The notes beneath the pieces are model-generated. The model was not told where the DNA came from. It searched no databases and saw nothing but the letters and a program-made list of their open reading frames with translations. 64,000 bases of DNA, taken from the NCBI GenBank assembly GCA_937862815.1, contig CALMED010000001.1, forward strand, positions 1 to 64,000, given 5' to 3'. Made by a program: the position numbers and the translations under genes. Each line of letters begins with the position of its first letter. Position 1 is the stretch's first letter. This stretch comes from an uncultured Chitinophagaceae bacterium. GTDB lineage: Bacteria; Bacteroidota; Bacteroidia; Chitinophagales; Chitinophagaceae. Positions 42,574 through 50,579 of the stretch are shown in pieces.

Positions 42574-43239
42574 TTAGATATCTTTTGGATTTTTGAGGCT
42601 GTTATATTGTTCTATATCCAATTGCTTGTTTTCCCCGGTTGTAAGAAACGTTTTTATTCTCTCCGTTTCCCGGTGTGGCAAATGCAGGAAACTGATAAAT
42701 CGATAAGGCCGCTCAACAAATGCTTCATCATTATCTTTCGATGCGTTCAAGCCAATCCTGGGAACCTGAAACACCCTCGCTGTCTTCATTAAAGCACCTT
42801 GCGGGTCCTTGCTTATATCATGAAAGCCAAACTCAATATATTTATCCGCAAGTACAGTCCCAATACTTGCAAAGATTGCTGTACAAACATTCAACGGACC
42901 AATAACCGCATTCTCCTTTACAGGTATTATAGAATCCTTGTTCACTTCTGCAATACCCCTGATTAAAATACCCCCGTACCCGTTTGAAGTGGAAAGTGTG
43001 ATATCAAGTCCGGAACCATGGAAATACCACTCACCAATTGTTTCTTTTTGTCGCGAATGTCCGTGTACATACGGATCGGGATGATTGGAGCTGTGGTAAT
43101 AAAACTCACATTCAATTACTCTGTAAAATTTATCGGCCACCTGCAGCTTGTAATTGTTCATCAATTGCGTGGCAATGTTTCGGAATGATGCCTGTGTTGA
43201 ATTTTTATCTGCATCAACAATTTGGAAGATTTCTTTCAT
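42574..43239 (-). CDS. Conserved hypothetical protein, glycosylase-like sequence pattern
   Basis: The protein has 221 residues. Key phrases are CEFYYHSSNHPDPYVHGHSRQ, EWYFHGSGLDITLS and GGILIRGI, a pattern I associate with a widespread uncharacterised family that resembles methylpurine glycosylase (MPG) folds. That link is from memory of motif style and not verified. The C-terminal part has RVFQVPRIGL and PYRFISF. Cytoplasmic, no signal peptide. Confidence 0.55.
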   Translation of the reverse strand: MKEIFQIVDADKNSTQASFRNIATQLMNNYKLQVADKFYRVIECEFYYHSSNHPDPYVHGHSRQKETIGEWYFHGSGLDITLSTSNGYGGILIRGIAEVNKDSIIPVKENAVIGPLNVCTAIFASIGTVLADKYIEFGFHDISKDPQGALMKTARVFQVPRIGLNASKDNDEAFVERPYRFISFLHLPHRETERIKTFLTTGENKQLDIEQYNSLKNPKDI

Positions 43240-43288
43240 GATAGAAAATTCTTTTTAGGTTTATTTGTAAATATAATTGTATAGCCCG

Positions 43289-44128
43289 TTATTGAATTAT
43301 ATTCCAACTAATGCAATTTAAAATCCCGCCTTCTTTTGCCAACTCCCTGCTGTCGACAGTTATAATTGGCTGCCCGCTGAATACTTCTTCCAGCAATCTT
43401 ACGGCCGTTTCGTCTTCTTTACGGTTGAACACCGGTACTACAAGGCCCTGCTGCATGTGGAGGTAATTCATGTAAATACCGGCTGCATCCCATTTGCCTT
43501 TATTTGAATACGGATTGTAAGGAAGGGGTATTATTTCCAGTCCGGCCTTCCGGAATATATGGCGCAGATGATCCTTGAGTTCCGCATCGGAATCACCATA
43601 GTCGTTGACCAAAACCGTATCTGCATCCACAAAACGAACCATCCCATCGGCATGACCCACCGGATCAAGGGGATCCTCGGGAATCAATAGCACCTTATCG
43701 GTTTCAAATAAAGCCTGGAGTTCGCGCCAGATTTGGCCTTTTGTGTATCCTGAATTTTCTTTCACCAGCTTGTCGCAGAGAATTACCTTATGCGATGTGG
43801 CGACCACATTCCCGCCATCCACTACTAAATTTGATGATACAAAGGGCAGATTCATTGCTTTGCACAGCGGTGTTGCATTGGTAATGGACAGGCGGGCGCT
43901 GGGGGAGTTCCGTAAATAATCGGGTCGGTACATAAACTGAACAAAGTGCTGCTCATGCACCTGTATGGGCATGTAATCCACCGCCCACACGTCATTTGTT
44001 CCCTCCAGCAATTCGTACGTAATCTGCATTTGATTCAAAGCTTTTTCAAAATGGCTGAAAAAGCCGGGATACCGGGATGGCAAGCGTGCGGACAGATAGA
44101 GGGTATTTGTTTGTATATCGGGTATCAT
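43289..44128 (-). CDS. Agmatine deiminase / porphyromonas-type peptidylarginine deiminase
   Basis: The protein has 279 residues of the guanidine-modifying superfamily (PAD_porph). Motifs are TNDVWAVDYMPI, LVVDGGNVV (substrate Asp/Glu-Gly-Gly-Asn), VGHADGMVRFVD (His-x-Asp) and GGILNCISWNI with the catalytic Cys near the end. It lacks a signal peptide, so hydrolysis of free agmatine or arginine-like compounds to ureido products in the cytoplasm is more likely than protein citrullination. At 279 residues it is shorter than typical AguA (about 365). The next gene upstream (44134) is 5 bases away, so they are one transcript. Confidence 0.87.
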   Translation of the reverse strand: MIPDIQTNTLYLSARLPSRYPGFFSHFEKALNQMQITYELLEGTNDVWAVDYMPIQVHEQHFVQFMYRPDYLRNSPSARLSITNATPLCKAMNLPFVSSNLVVDGGNVVATSHKVILCDKLVKENSGYTKGQIWRELQALFETDKVLLIPEDPLDPVGHADGMVRFVDADTVLVNDYGDSDAELKDHLRHIFRKAGLEIIPLPYNPYSNKGKWDAAGIYMNYLHMQQGLVVPVFNRKEDETAVRLLEEVFSGQPIITVDSRELAKEGGILNCISWNIIQ

Positions 44129-44133
44129 GACTG

Positions 44134-44430
44134 TTATTTTATATGAACGACTTCTTCAGGAAACGGGAGTCCATTGATATTACATAAGCGTTCGGCAGTT
44201 GCTTCAATTTCGCGAAGCAGGGGCATCAGCAGCTGAACGTTGGTGTCTTCGAGTCCGTCGAACAACTCATTTGTAAACGTGTGTGATTCACCAACGGGAA
44301 CAGCATCAGCCCACTCCTTTAATTCACCGGTTACCGTTAACGTAAACAGTTGATCAAAGAGTTTGTGGCGGGCTTCCACTAATACGGTCACGGTATCCTG
44401 CACTGCCTGTTTGTATGCATTTTCTGCCAT
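44134..44430 (-). CDS. Hypothetical protein cotranscribed with deiminase
   Basis: No family recognised. 98 residues, helical and acidic (ALA-rich N-terminal helix, then TVTGELKEWADAVPVGESHTF, then MPLLREIEATAERLCNING). It directly precedes the deiminase gene with a 5-base gap, which suggests a functional or at least transcriptional link. Confidence 0.55.
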   Translation of the reverse strand: MAENAYKQAVQDTVTVLVEARHKLFDQLFTLTVTGELKEWADAVPVGESHTFTNELFDGLEDTNVQLLMPLLREIEATAERLCNINGLPFPEEVVHIK

Positions 44431-44544
44431 AAAACTTTTCTTTTAATTATTTAATTTGAACATGCAGATCATTATTGATTCTACGGACTGGGATTTCATG
44501 GCAAGATCAGGCGTCAGATGGCAGCCTATTTGCGGAGCAGGTAT

Positions 44545-45225
44545 TCAGATCGGGAAGAAGCGGGTGTAATCCGGTTCGTTTCGTTTCCGGAAAAAACAAA
44601 CATCTTCCGGCGTCATCACGAGCTCAGCACCGAGCGGATAATGAACTGAAAAATCAATGCCGGGCATTTGCTTCTTCAGTTTCTCTTTTACCGCCGGGTT
44701 GAGGTTAAGCAACTGCAGCATCAGGTTGCGGTAAGCACGTCCTGAAGCGGCGATGACATGCATTCCGCAAGCAGGTCCTTCAATTAGCAGTTGCAGAAAC
44801 TGCAGTCCGGTGGAACGGCGACGGGTGATCACCAGGTCGAGTACGTCATCAATTAAAACGAAAAGCAGGGGCATCGGCCGGGTGCGTCGTCGCCTCCGCC
44901 GTAATTCTTTCTGCAGTTGCTGTAAAAACAGGTGGCGGCTGCCGGCAGCTGCTGGGTCCGGATTGTTACGTATAAACAGTGGTTGCCAGAAATCGGTTGG
45001 TGTGGTGGCCTGTACCTGTTCCCAGACCTGTGCAGATAATACAGCTGCAAACAATACAGGTCCCTGTTCCTGAACCTGTTGTACTGTCTGCAGCAGGTAG
45101 CGGATCAGTTGTTGCGGCTCACTGTACGAAAGAAACAGATGCGGCAGCGAACAGATGTCGGGGCGGAACATCGTATTGTCGCTTGACCGTCCAATGGATA
45201 TCAGGCAGGCAGGTGCAGGTTTCAT
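44545..45225 (-). CDS. FtsK/HerA-like domain without Walker A
   Basis: The product has 226 residues from ATG 45225. The segment ISIG...PDICSLPHLFLSYSEPQQ aligns in style with the FtsK phrase ending PHLLIAG, but the GTTGSGKS loop is absent. The Walker B-like LLFVLIDDVLDLVITRR and CGMHVIAASGRAYRNLMLQLL match FtsK's VVVIDELADL and GIHLILATQR. It therefore seems to be an ATPase-inactive FtsK-like protein, or a relic. A basic stretch RRRRRRTR lies before the Walker B region. It lies head to head with the dnaB-like gene, about 280 bases apart. Confidence 0.55.
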   Translation of the reverse strand: MKPAPACLISIGRSSDNTMFRPDICSLPHLFLSYSEPQQLIRYLLQTVQQVQEQGPVLFAAVLSAQVWEQVQATTPTDFWQPLFIRNNPDPAAAGSRHLFLQQLQKELRRRRRRTRPMPLLFVLIDDVLDLVITRRRSTGLQFLQLLIEGPACGMHVIAASGRAYRNLMLQLLNLNPAVKEKLKKQMPGIDFSVHYPLGAELVMTPEDVCFFRKRNEPDYTRFFPI

Positions 45226-45504
45226 CTGCTGCAAAGTTGGCCCGTATTCCGCAAGGAAAAACAAATTTCACATTGCAAATAGGTTGCTATCTGCCCGGCT
45301 ACTTTGCAGCTCGCTGGCCGTCAGATAATATAATTCATTCCGGCGGCAGCTGAGCGTGGATTTATTCAGAATGGGCCGGGAAATATGCACACCGGACAGA
45401 ACTTTTTCACCCGTAATACCCGTGGATAAATTTCGGGGGTGTATTTATTCACACAGGCGATCCGCTGTCAAGAATCAGCTGAAATTTACCCCGATGCTCA
45501 ACAC

Positions 45505-46968
45505 ATGTATATGAAATCAGAACAAAACACCCTCCACGAAACGGAACGCACCGTACTGGCCATCCTGCTGCAAAAGGGAACGCTTCCGGGGGATATCATT
45601 CCGTTGTTTTTTCACGCCGACTTCTTCAGCAGCCCGGAGCACCGGCTGGTCCACCGGCTCCTGCTGCGGGTGCGTGACAACGGGAAAAATATATCGGCGG
45701 CCACCTTATCCCTTGAACTCATAGAGTTGGAGCCCGCGGCCGGGGAAGAGCCGGAAGCGCTACTGGATGAACTGTTCCGCCGGGAGGTCCGGGCAAATGA
45801 CCTGGAGCCCGCCATGGAGTTCCTGGTGCGGCACTACCTGCAGCGGAAGATCCGCGAATCGGCCGAAAACCTGGGCGCCACCCTGGAAAGCGAGGATGCC
45901 GACCCGGTAACCGCCGCGGAAGATGCGCTGGAGCAGGTGAGCCGGCTGCTCAGCGAACGGAAGGGAAAAGAGGAAAAATCCATGCAGGAGTTGTTTGCCG
46001 AACAGATCAAACGCATTGAAGAGATCCGTCGCAACGCAACGCCGCCTGCGGGACTGGAATCGGGTTTCCCGCAACTGGATCAACTCCTGTACGGCTTTCA
46101 GCCGGGCAAGCTGTACATCCTCGGCTCCCGCCCGGCCGTGGGCAAAACCGCGTTTGCCGTATCCGTGCTCGTTCACATGCTGCAGACCTACGGCAGCAAT
46201 TTCCGTCCGCTTTACCTCTCTCCGTCGCTGAGCAGCAACCAGTTGACCCAGCGCATCCTGGCCTGCATCAGCGGGGTGCCGGTGGAAAAGATCGCACGCG
46301 GAAAAATGGAAGACGGGGAAGCGCAGCGGCTGACCACGCTCGGCACACTGGTTTCAACGTTCCGCCTTGTTATTGACGACCGTTTTTCCGTTTCGGTCAA
46401 GGACCTGGAGCGACGGCTGTTCCTGAACCGGAACGACCCCTTCCATTTCATCATCATTGACACCATCCAGTTGCTGCAAGCCGGCAGGGGAAGGTATCGC
46501 GACGAGGAAGTGTCGTACATCATGAAAGACCTGCGGCGCCTGGCGGTTGAATACCAGGTGCCCGTGTTTATACTTTCCGAACTCAACCGTCCGTCGAAAC
46601 TCCGGGATCACGGCGATTCGCTGCCCCGGCTTTCGGATCTGCGTGACTCCGGATCGCTGGAGCAGGAAGCCGATGTGGTGCTGTTTCTTTTCCGGCCCGA
46701 GTACTACGATATCACCCATCAAAGCTTTGGCGGGGTCATAAAAGGGGAAACCCGCCTGCTTGTTGCCAAAAACCGTACCGGTCCGCTGGATACGGTCCGG
46801 CTTAAATCCTTCCTGGACATTCAGCGATTTGTTGAAATGGGTGTTGGGGAATATGAGGAGGCCCTGCAGGGGACCGAGCAGCCTGCAATTCACACCACCT
46901 GGACCAAAAAGTTTGAGGAGGCGGGGAAGAAATTTAACAACGGGTATGATGAGGACACTCCTTTCTGA
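45505..46968 (+). CDS. dnaB: DnaB-type replicative helicase paralogue
   Basis: The product has about 487 residues from ATG 45505 (45511 also possible). DnaB N-terminal domain (ETERTVLAILLQKGTLPGDI, FFSSPEHRLVHRLLLR), linker, and RecA-like core with GLESGFPQLDQLLYGFQPG, Walker A SRPAVGKTAF, Walker B FIIIDTIQLL, SELNRPSK, SDLRDSGSLEQEADVVLFL and VAKNRTGP. The N-terminal part is more divergent than in housekeeping DnaB, so a second, element-borne copy is likely. It is the last full gene before the retron on the same strand. Confidence 0.85.
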   Translation: MYMKSEQNTLHETERTVLAILLQKGTLPGDIIPLFFHADFFSSPEHRLVHRLLLRVRDNGKNISAATLSLELIELEPAAGEEPEALLDELFRREVRANDLEPAMEFLVRHYLQRKIRESAENLGATLESEDADPVTAAEDALEQVSRLLSERKGKEEKSMQELFAEQIKRIEEIRRNATPPAGLESGFPQLDQLLYGFQPGKLYILGSRPAVGKTAFAVSVLVHMLQTYGSNFRPLYLSPSLSSNQLTQRILACISGVPVEKIARGKMEDGEAQRLTTLGTLVSTFRLVIDDRFSVSVKDLERRLFLNRNDPFHFIIIDTIQLLQAGRGRYRDEEVSYIMKDLRRLAVEYQVPVFILSELNRPSKLRDHGDSLPRLSDLRDSGSLEQEADVVLFLFRPEYYDITHQSFGGVIKGETRLLVAKNRTGPLDTVRLKSFLDIQRFVEMGVGEYEEALQGTEQPAIHTTWTKKFEEAGKKFNNGYDEDTPF

Positions 46969-47041
46969 AAAAGGTGAATTAAAATTAACATGTTGTGGTA
47001 TTAAAAGTCTTGAATTATTTGAGACTTGCTATTGATGAACG

Positions 47042-47207
47042 ATATCAGTGCTCTACTGCTGGGCACTACAGTAGTAATACAGCTAAATCCCCGCCTCAGC
47101 GGGGGACCCCTCCGCCATCGGGCTGTAATCGATGGCGGGGCCCTTTTTGGTTACTTTTTGGAAGCAAGTCGAAGATCCCGGCCGATAGAGTCGGGGCAAA
47201 AAGTAAC
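47042..47207. repeat. Structured intergenic repeat region
   Basis: Three stems occur in tandem: CCCCGC-CTCA-GCGGGG (47089-47104); CCGCCATCG and CGATGGCGG around GGCTGTAAT (about 47112-47138); and GTTACTTTTTG (47150-47160) with CAAAAAGTAAC (47197-47207). The last pair is an 11-bp perfect stem holding a smaller hairpin. It looks like a dispersed Bacteroidota intergenic repeat or a multi-stem terminator after the helicase gene; it is not adjacent to the RT. Confidence 0.55.
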
Positions 47208-47279
47208 AAAGAGACAACAAGTAATTGATAATCTAAATACAACTATAGAATCAAATGAATATTTCAGTAGCAAAACACT

Positions 47280-47429
47280 TTAAAATTAATTATAACAGCC
47301 GGGCGATGCTGCGGTAGTAAGGTGTCCGGTCTTTTCATTGCGCAGATGCACGATAGGTATGCGGTTATTCCTTCTGCGGTGACCAGAATGCCGGGCGGTG
47401 ATGAAACGGGAAATTAAAATTAATTATAA
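47280..47429 (+). repeat. 16-bp direct repeat upstream of the retron RNA
   Basis: TTAAAATTAATTATAA occurs at 47280-47295 and 47414-47429. The first copy is followed directly by CAGCCGGG (47296-47303), the second after 19 bases by the same CAGCCGGG (47448-47455). The AT-rich copy just before the candidate msr may serve as promoter; the first copy looks like a duplicated 5' part. Confidence 0.65.
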
Positions 47430-47445
47430 AATGAATAAATACATG

Positions 47446-47633
47446 ATCAGCCGGGAGTAACAACATTATGAGCGAAACACCCGAAACAACTTCGCTATGG
47501 GGCTGTGTACCTGCGGCCTGTTAAGGAATGGCGCCGCGGTCGCGACTCCGTCGCACCGCCGCCCGTCCGCTCCTGCCGTCGCTGCCGTGCAGCGATCGGG
47601 GGTGGTTAAGATAATGAACTGAAACCGGCTGAT
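47446..47633 (+). ncRNA. Candidate retron msr-msd RNA
   Basis: ATCAGCCGG (47446-47454) and CCGGCTGAT (47625-47633) are perfect 9-bp inverted repeats enclosing 170 bases; the second arm ends 6 bases before the RT start. This is the a1/a2 layout of retrons. Inside are an msr-like stem AGCGAA/TTCGCT (47471-47476, 47491-47496) and two GC-rich hairpins, GCGGT-c-GCGAC-TCC-GTCGCACCGC (47536-47559) and TCGCTGC-CGT-GCAGCGA (47579-47595), which could be the msd. The TCC-loop hairpin may instead be a REP copy. The branching G was not assigned. Confidence 0.6.
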
Positions 47634-47639
47634 TTTTTT

Positions 47640-48680
47640 ATGTTGACCCTGTTACCATTTGACCCGAAAGTGAACGACCGGCGCCTCGGCGTGTTTCTTC
47701 GCTGCGGCAGCCTGGAAGAGGTTGCACGCTGCCTATGCATGGAGCCGGAGGTGGTGGCAATGGTGCTGGAGAGTGACCGCAATTACCACGAGTTTCCGCT
47801 CCGGAAGAAGAAAGGTGGCTTCCGCATCATCCACAGTCCGGCCCGGCCGCTCCGCGATATCCAGGAACGCCTGCTCCCGTATCTCAACCGGATGTACGGC
47901 AGCTACGTTCCTTCGTTTGTGCATGGATTTGTATCCTGCAGGCCGGGGAGGTCATCCAGAAACATCGTGACCAATGCCGGCGCCCATGTGGGAAGTGCGC
48001 AGGTGCTCAACCTCGACATCCGCGATTTCTTTCCGGGCATTACAGCCGAGCAGGTGCGGGAAGCCCTGCTGCACGGGCCCGTTGCGATGCACACCCTGGA
48101 GGCCGCCAGCATAGTGGCGTTGCTGTCAACCCGGGCATGGCGGCTGCCGGCGGGAAGTCCGGTTTCGCCGGTTTTGTCGAATATGGTTTTTTACAAAACC
48201 GACTATACGCTCGAAGCGCTTGCAAAGCGCTTGCAATGGCGTTACACCCGTTATGCCGATGACCTGACGTTTTCATCGGATGGTATCATTACAAATGAAC
48301 AAACAGGGGAAATCATGAACGCATTAAAGGAAGACGGATTTGCGGTGCATCCGCATAAAGTAAGACGGCAATCCCTGCACCGTACGCAGTATGTGACCGG
48401 TTTGAAAGTGAATAAAAAAGTGAATGTGGACCGCCGTTATATCCGGCAGCTGCGTGCAGTACTGCATTCGTGGGAAAAAGAGGGACTGAGCCGTGCCGCA
48501 GAGCGGTATTTTGGCAGCAGGGCTGTACGGTTCCGGAATGCGTCGCACCTGCAGGCTTCTTTTAAGGCCGCGGTAACAGGAAAAATCGGTTTTGTGTGGA
48601 TGGTGAAGCGGGACGAACCCGTGGCCGTACAGTTGTGGCAGCGGTTGCGGGAGTTAGAGCGGGCAGCAGTTAATTACTAA
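47640..48680 (+). CDS. Retron reverse transcriptase
   Basis: The protein has 346 residues. Retron-specific region X is NAGAH (112-116, NAxxH), followed by VLNLDIRDFF (D126). LPAGSPVSPVLSN, the catalytic YADD (205-208) and region Y VTG (252-254, YVTGLKVNKK) follow. These two retron-only motifs separate it from group II intron and DGR enzymes. The RT copies msd from msr-msd RNA to make a branched RNA-DNA hybrid. No extra domain is fused. It lies 6 bases after the candidate ncRNA and 21 bases before a receiver-like gene. Confidence 0.93.
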   Translation: MLTLLPFDPKVNDRRLGVFLRCGSLEEVARCLCMEPEVVAMVLESDRNYHEFPLRKKKGGFRIIHSPARPLRDIQERLLPYLNRMYGSYVPSFVHGFVSCRPGRSSRNIVTNAGAHVGSAQVLNLDIRDFFPGITAEQVREALLHGPVAMHTLEAASIVALLSTRAWRLPAGSPVSPVLSNMVFYKTDYTLEALAKRLQWRYTRYADDLTFSSDGIITNEQTGEIMNALKEDGFAVHPHKVRRQSLHRTQYVTGLKVNKKVNVDRRYIRQLRAVLHSWEKEGLSRAAERYFGSRAVRFRNASHLQASFKAAVTGKIGFVWMVKRDEPVAVQLWQRLRELERAAVNY

Positions 48681-48701
48681 GCGCTTAATATTGACTAAAT
48701 A

Positions 48702-49199
48702 ATGGATACAGCACGGAAAAGTATTGTGTATCTCGATGATCACCAATTATTCAGACAGGGGTTTAGAAAAGCCTGCGACCCGCACGGCGACAGGTTTATC
48801 TTTCATGAATTTTCATACCCCGATGACGCGCTGGCTTTCCTCGAGACGAGTTACCAGGTGGGTTCCCGCGTGGACCTGATCATCAGCGACATCAACCATC
48901 CCGGCATGAACGGCGCATTGTTTGCCGCAGCCGCACAGGAACTTGCGATAAGATACGGGGTGCAGGTGCCCTTGATGATCGTCAGCATGGTGGTATGGCA
49001 GCTGCTCACCCCGCAAATGATTTACCAGTTCAGGGAAGAGGGGCTTATTGAAGGAATAGAGAAAGAATTTCAGCCGATGATTGAAAAACTTTTACTGGAA
49101 CCGATGCTGACGGGTGCCATCCAGGTCTGCCTGCCCAAGAGTTCCACTGTTGAATTAATCCTGGAGTACATGGAAGCGCTTAGCAGGCGGGATGACTGA
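48702..49199 (+). CDS. Receiver-like protein next to retron RT
   Basis: The protein has 165 residues with a response-regulator receiver fold: acidic pair D12-D13 in VYLDDHQLF, candidate phospho-acceptor D63 in LIISDINHPGMNG, and S95 in PLMIVSM at the Thr/Ser position. The conserved Lys after beta-5 is not visible. The rest (about 105-165) is helical and carries no known output domain. There is no histidine kinase in the window. It follows the RT gene by 21 bases and is coupled to a small downstream gene, so it may be the retron's accessory component. Confidence 0.75.
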   Translation: MDTARKSIVYLDDHQLFRQGFRKACDPHGDRFIFHEFSYPDDALAFLETSYQVGSRVDLIISDINHPGMNGALFAAAAQELAIRYGVQVPLMIVSMVVWQLLTPQMIYQFREEGLIEGIEKEFQPMIEKLLLEPMLTGAIQVCLPKSSTVELILEYMEALSRRDD

Positions 49200-49327
49200 T
49201 GAATAAAACGGATAAAAGGCGTAAAAAACAGAAAATGATGGGTATCGGTCAGAAAGCTGAAAGAATACAGATTCTACGGCAACAGAAAAAAGTCCGCCGT
49301 AAGCGCTTGAAAAGCGCTTTTGATTAA
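49199..49327 (+). CDS. 42-residue strongly basic peptide coupled to the receiver gene
   Basis: A short frame from ATG 49199 to TAA 49327 overlaps the receiver-gene stop as TGATG. The product starts MNKTDKRRKKQKMMG and ends QQKKVRRKRLKSAFD, with about 17 Lys/Arg in 42 residues. Such composition suggests nucleic-acid or membrane binding. The tight overlap and same direction support translation, but with this length chance cannot be excluded. Confidence 0.5.
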   Translation: MNKTDKRRKKQKMMGIGQKAERIQILRQQKKVRRKRLKSAFD

Positions 49328-49375
49328 CTATAAAAGAGTCACCATTGTATTAAACAGAACTATTTGTAACTGCGT

Positions 49376-49924
49376 TCAGTGCTTTTTGTAATAAGACGGC
49401 GTTTTCGTATCAAAACATACAAAAAACACCTGTTGTGGCAGTTCGTGATGGTGTAAAAATCGCAATACAGTCTGTACGGCGATGGTGGCGGCCAGCTCTT
49501 TGGGAAATCCGTACACGCCGGTGCTGATGGCGGGGAAGGAAATAGAGTTGCAACCATTAGCGGAAGCGATTTCAAGCGCTTTAAAATAGCAGGATGCGAG
49601 GGTTTTCGCCTCGTTTTTCTGTCCGCCTTCCCACACAGGTCCCACGGCATGGATCACGTGGCGGGACGGCAGCTTTCCGGCCCCTGTAATCACGGCTGAT
49701 CCGGGCGGACAACTACCGTGGGCTGTTACATGTTGACGGCATTCGTCAAAAATCGCCGCACCGCCTACATTGTAAATGGCACCGCAGACTCCACTGCCCG
49801 GCAGAAGCCGGCTGTTGGCTGCGTTTACGATGGCGTCTGCCGGAATCTGGGTGATATCGCCGGTTACAATACGGAGGCTGGAGGCGGGTGTAAGGGGATT
49901 GCCGTAACCAGAAAAAACAGCCAT
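49376..49924 (-). CDS. Macro-domain ADP-ribose-binding hydrolase
   Basis: The product has 182 residues from ATG 49924 (an upstream start at 49978 adds 18 residues without family similarity). Macro-domain motifs are IVTGDITQIPADAIVNAANS, GSGVCGAIYNVGG, HVIHAVGP and SFPAISTGVYGFP. Proteins of this type remove O-acetyl or ADP-ribose groups; in defence settings they can reverse ADP-ribosylation. It converges with the retron operon, ending 49 bases after the basic-peptide gene. Confidence 0.92.
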   Translation of the reverse strand: MAVFSGYGNPLTPASSLRIVTGDITQIPADAIVNAANSRLLPGSGVCGAIYNVGGAAIFDECRQHVTAHGSCPPGSAVITGAGKLPSRHVIHAVGPVWEGGQKNEAKTLASCYFKALEIASANGCNSISFPAISTGVYGFPKELAATIAVQTVLRFLHHHELPQQVFFVCFDTKTPSYYKKH

Positions 49925-50243
49925 GGATCGAAAATAGGAATTTCGGATTAAAGCGACTGAAAGCGTACGGAACGACACCCGGTTGCTGCCAGGAAAACAG
50001 GTTGATTCATCCGTATGGTTATGAATTGTGGCAACCGTTTTCTAAATTATAGGTGGGTTACTGAGTCACACAGGGGCAGCATGTGGCCGCACAGGGGGTG
50101 AGGGTTTGAACGGTTGCTGATCCGGAAAGTGCAGGGGCGCCGGCAGCAGCCAATGAATCAAATTTACACAGGGATTCAGCAGGAAGACGCAAGGGCAGTT
50201 GAAAAGTCATCCCATTCTGAATAACCTTTTAAATAAAAGTGCA
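49925..50243. other. Intergenic region
   Basis: No gene, RNA or clear repeat was recognised. It holds the start regions of the divergent macro-domain gene and the next small gene. Confidence 0.5.
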
Positions 50244-50579
50244 ATGGAAACAAAGAAATACATAGTAATGATTGATGACAATTACGATTATATGGACGAA
50301 GATGCAAGATACAAGTATGGCGAATATGATACCCCTGAAGAAGCCATCCTTGCATGTAAGAAAATAGTGGAACGCTCGATTGAGTTAAAAGCGGGCGCAA
50401 CAGCAAATGAATTATATGCCAGCTATTTAATGTTTGGCGAAGATCCATTTATAGAAGGTGGCGCGGGATTTAATGCCCGCGAATATGCGAGGGAATATTT
50501 GAAAAGCACGGCAAATACAATAAAACCTGAATATGTCAACGTTAGCAAGGGCATTAGAAATTGCCATATCGGCTCATAA
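50244..50579 (+). CDS. Hypothetical acidic protein upstream of HD hydrolase
   Basis: No family recognised. 111 residues from ATG 50244, chosen over an upstream frame because the typical beta start KKYIVMIDDNYDYMDEDARY begins there. Helical middle (PEEAILACKKIVERSIEL) and GEDPFIEGGAGFNAREYAREYL near the end. Its 3' end overlaps the HD-domain gene by 47 bases, so the two are cotranscribed and probably linked. Confidence 0.65.
   Translation: METKKYIVMIDDNYDYMDEDARYKYGEYDTPEEAILACKKIVERSIELKAGATANELYASYLMFGEDPFIEGGAGFNAREYAREYLKSTANTIKPEYVNVSKGIRNCHIGS

Noticed and set aside
47042-47207. Multi-stem region as the retron msr-msd
   Set aside because: It is more than 430 bases from the RT start and its stems do not form an a1/a2 pair with sequence next to the RT; the 47446-47633 pair fits better.
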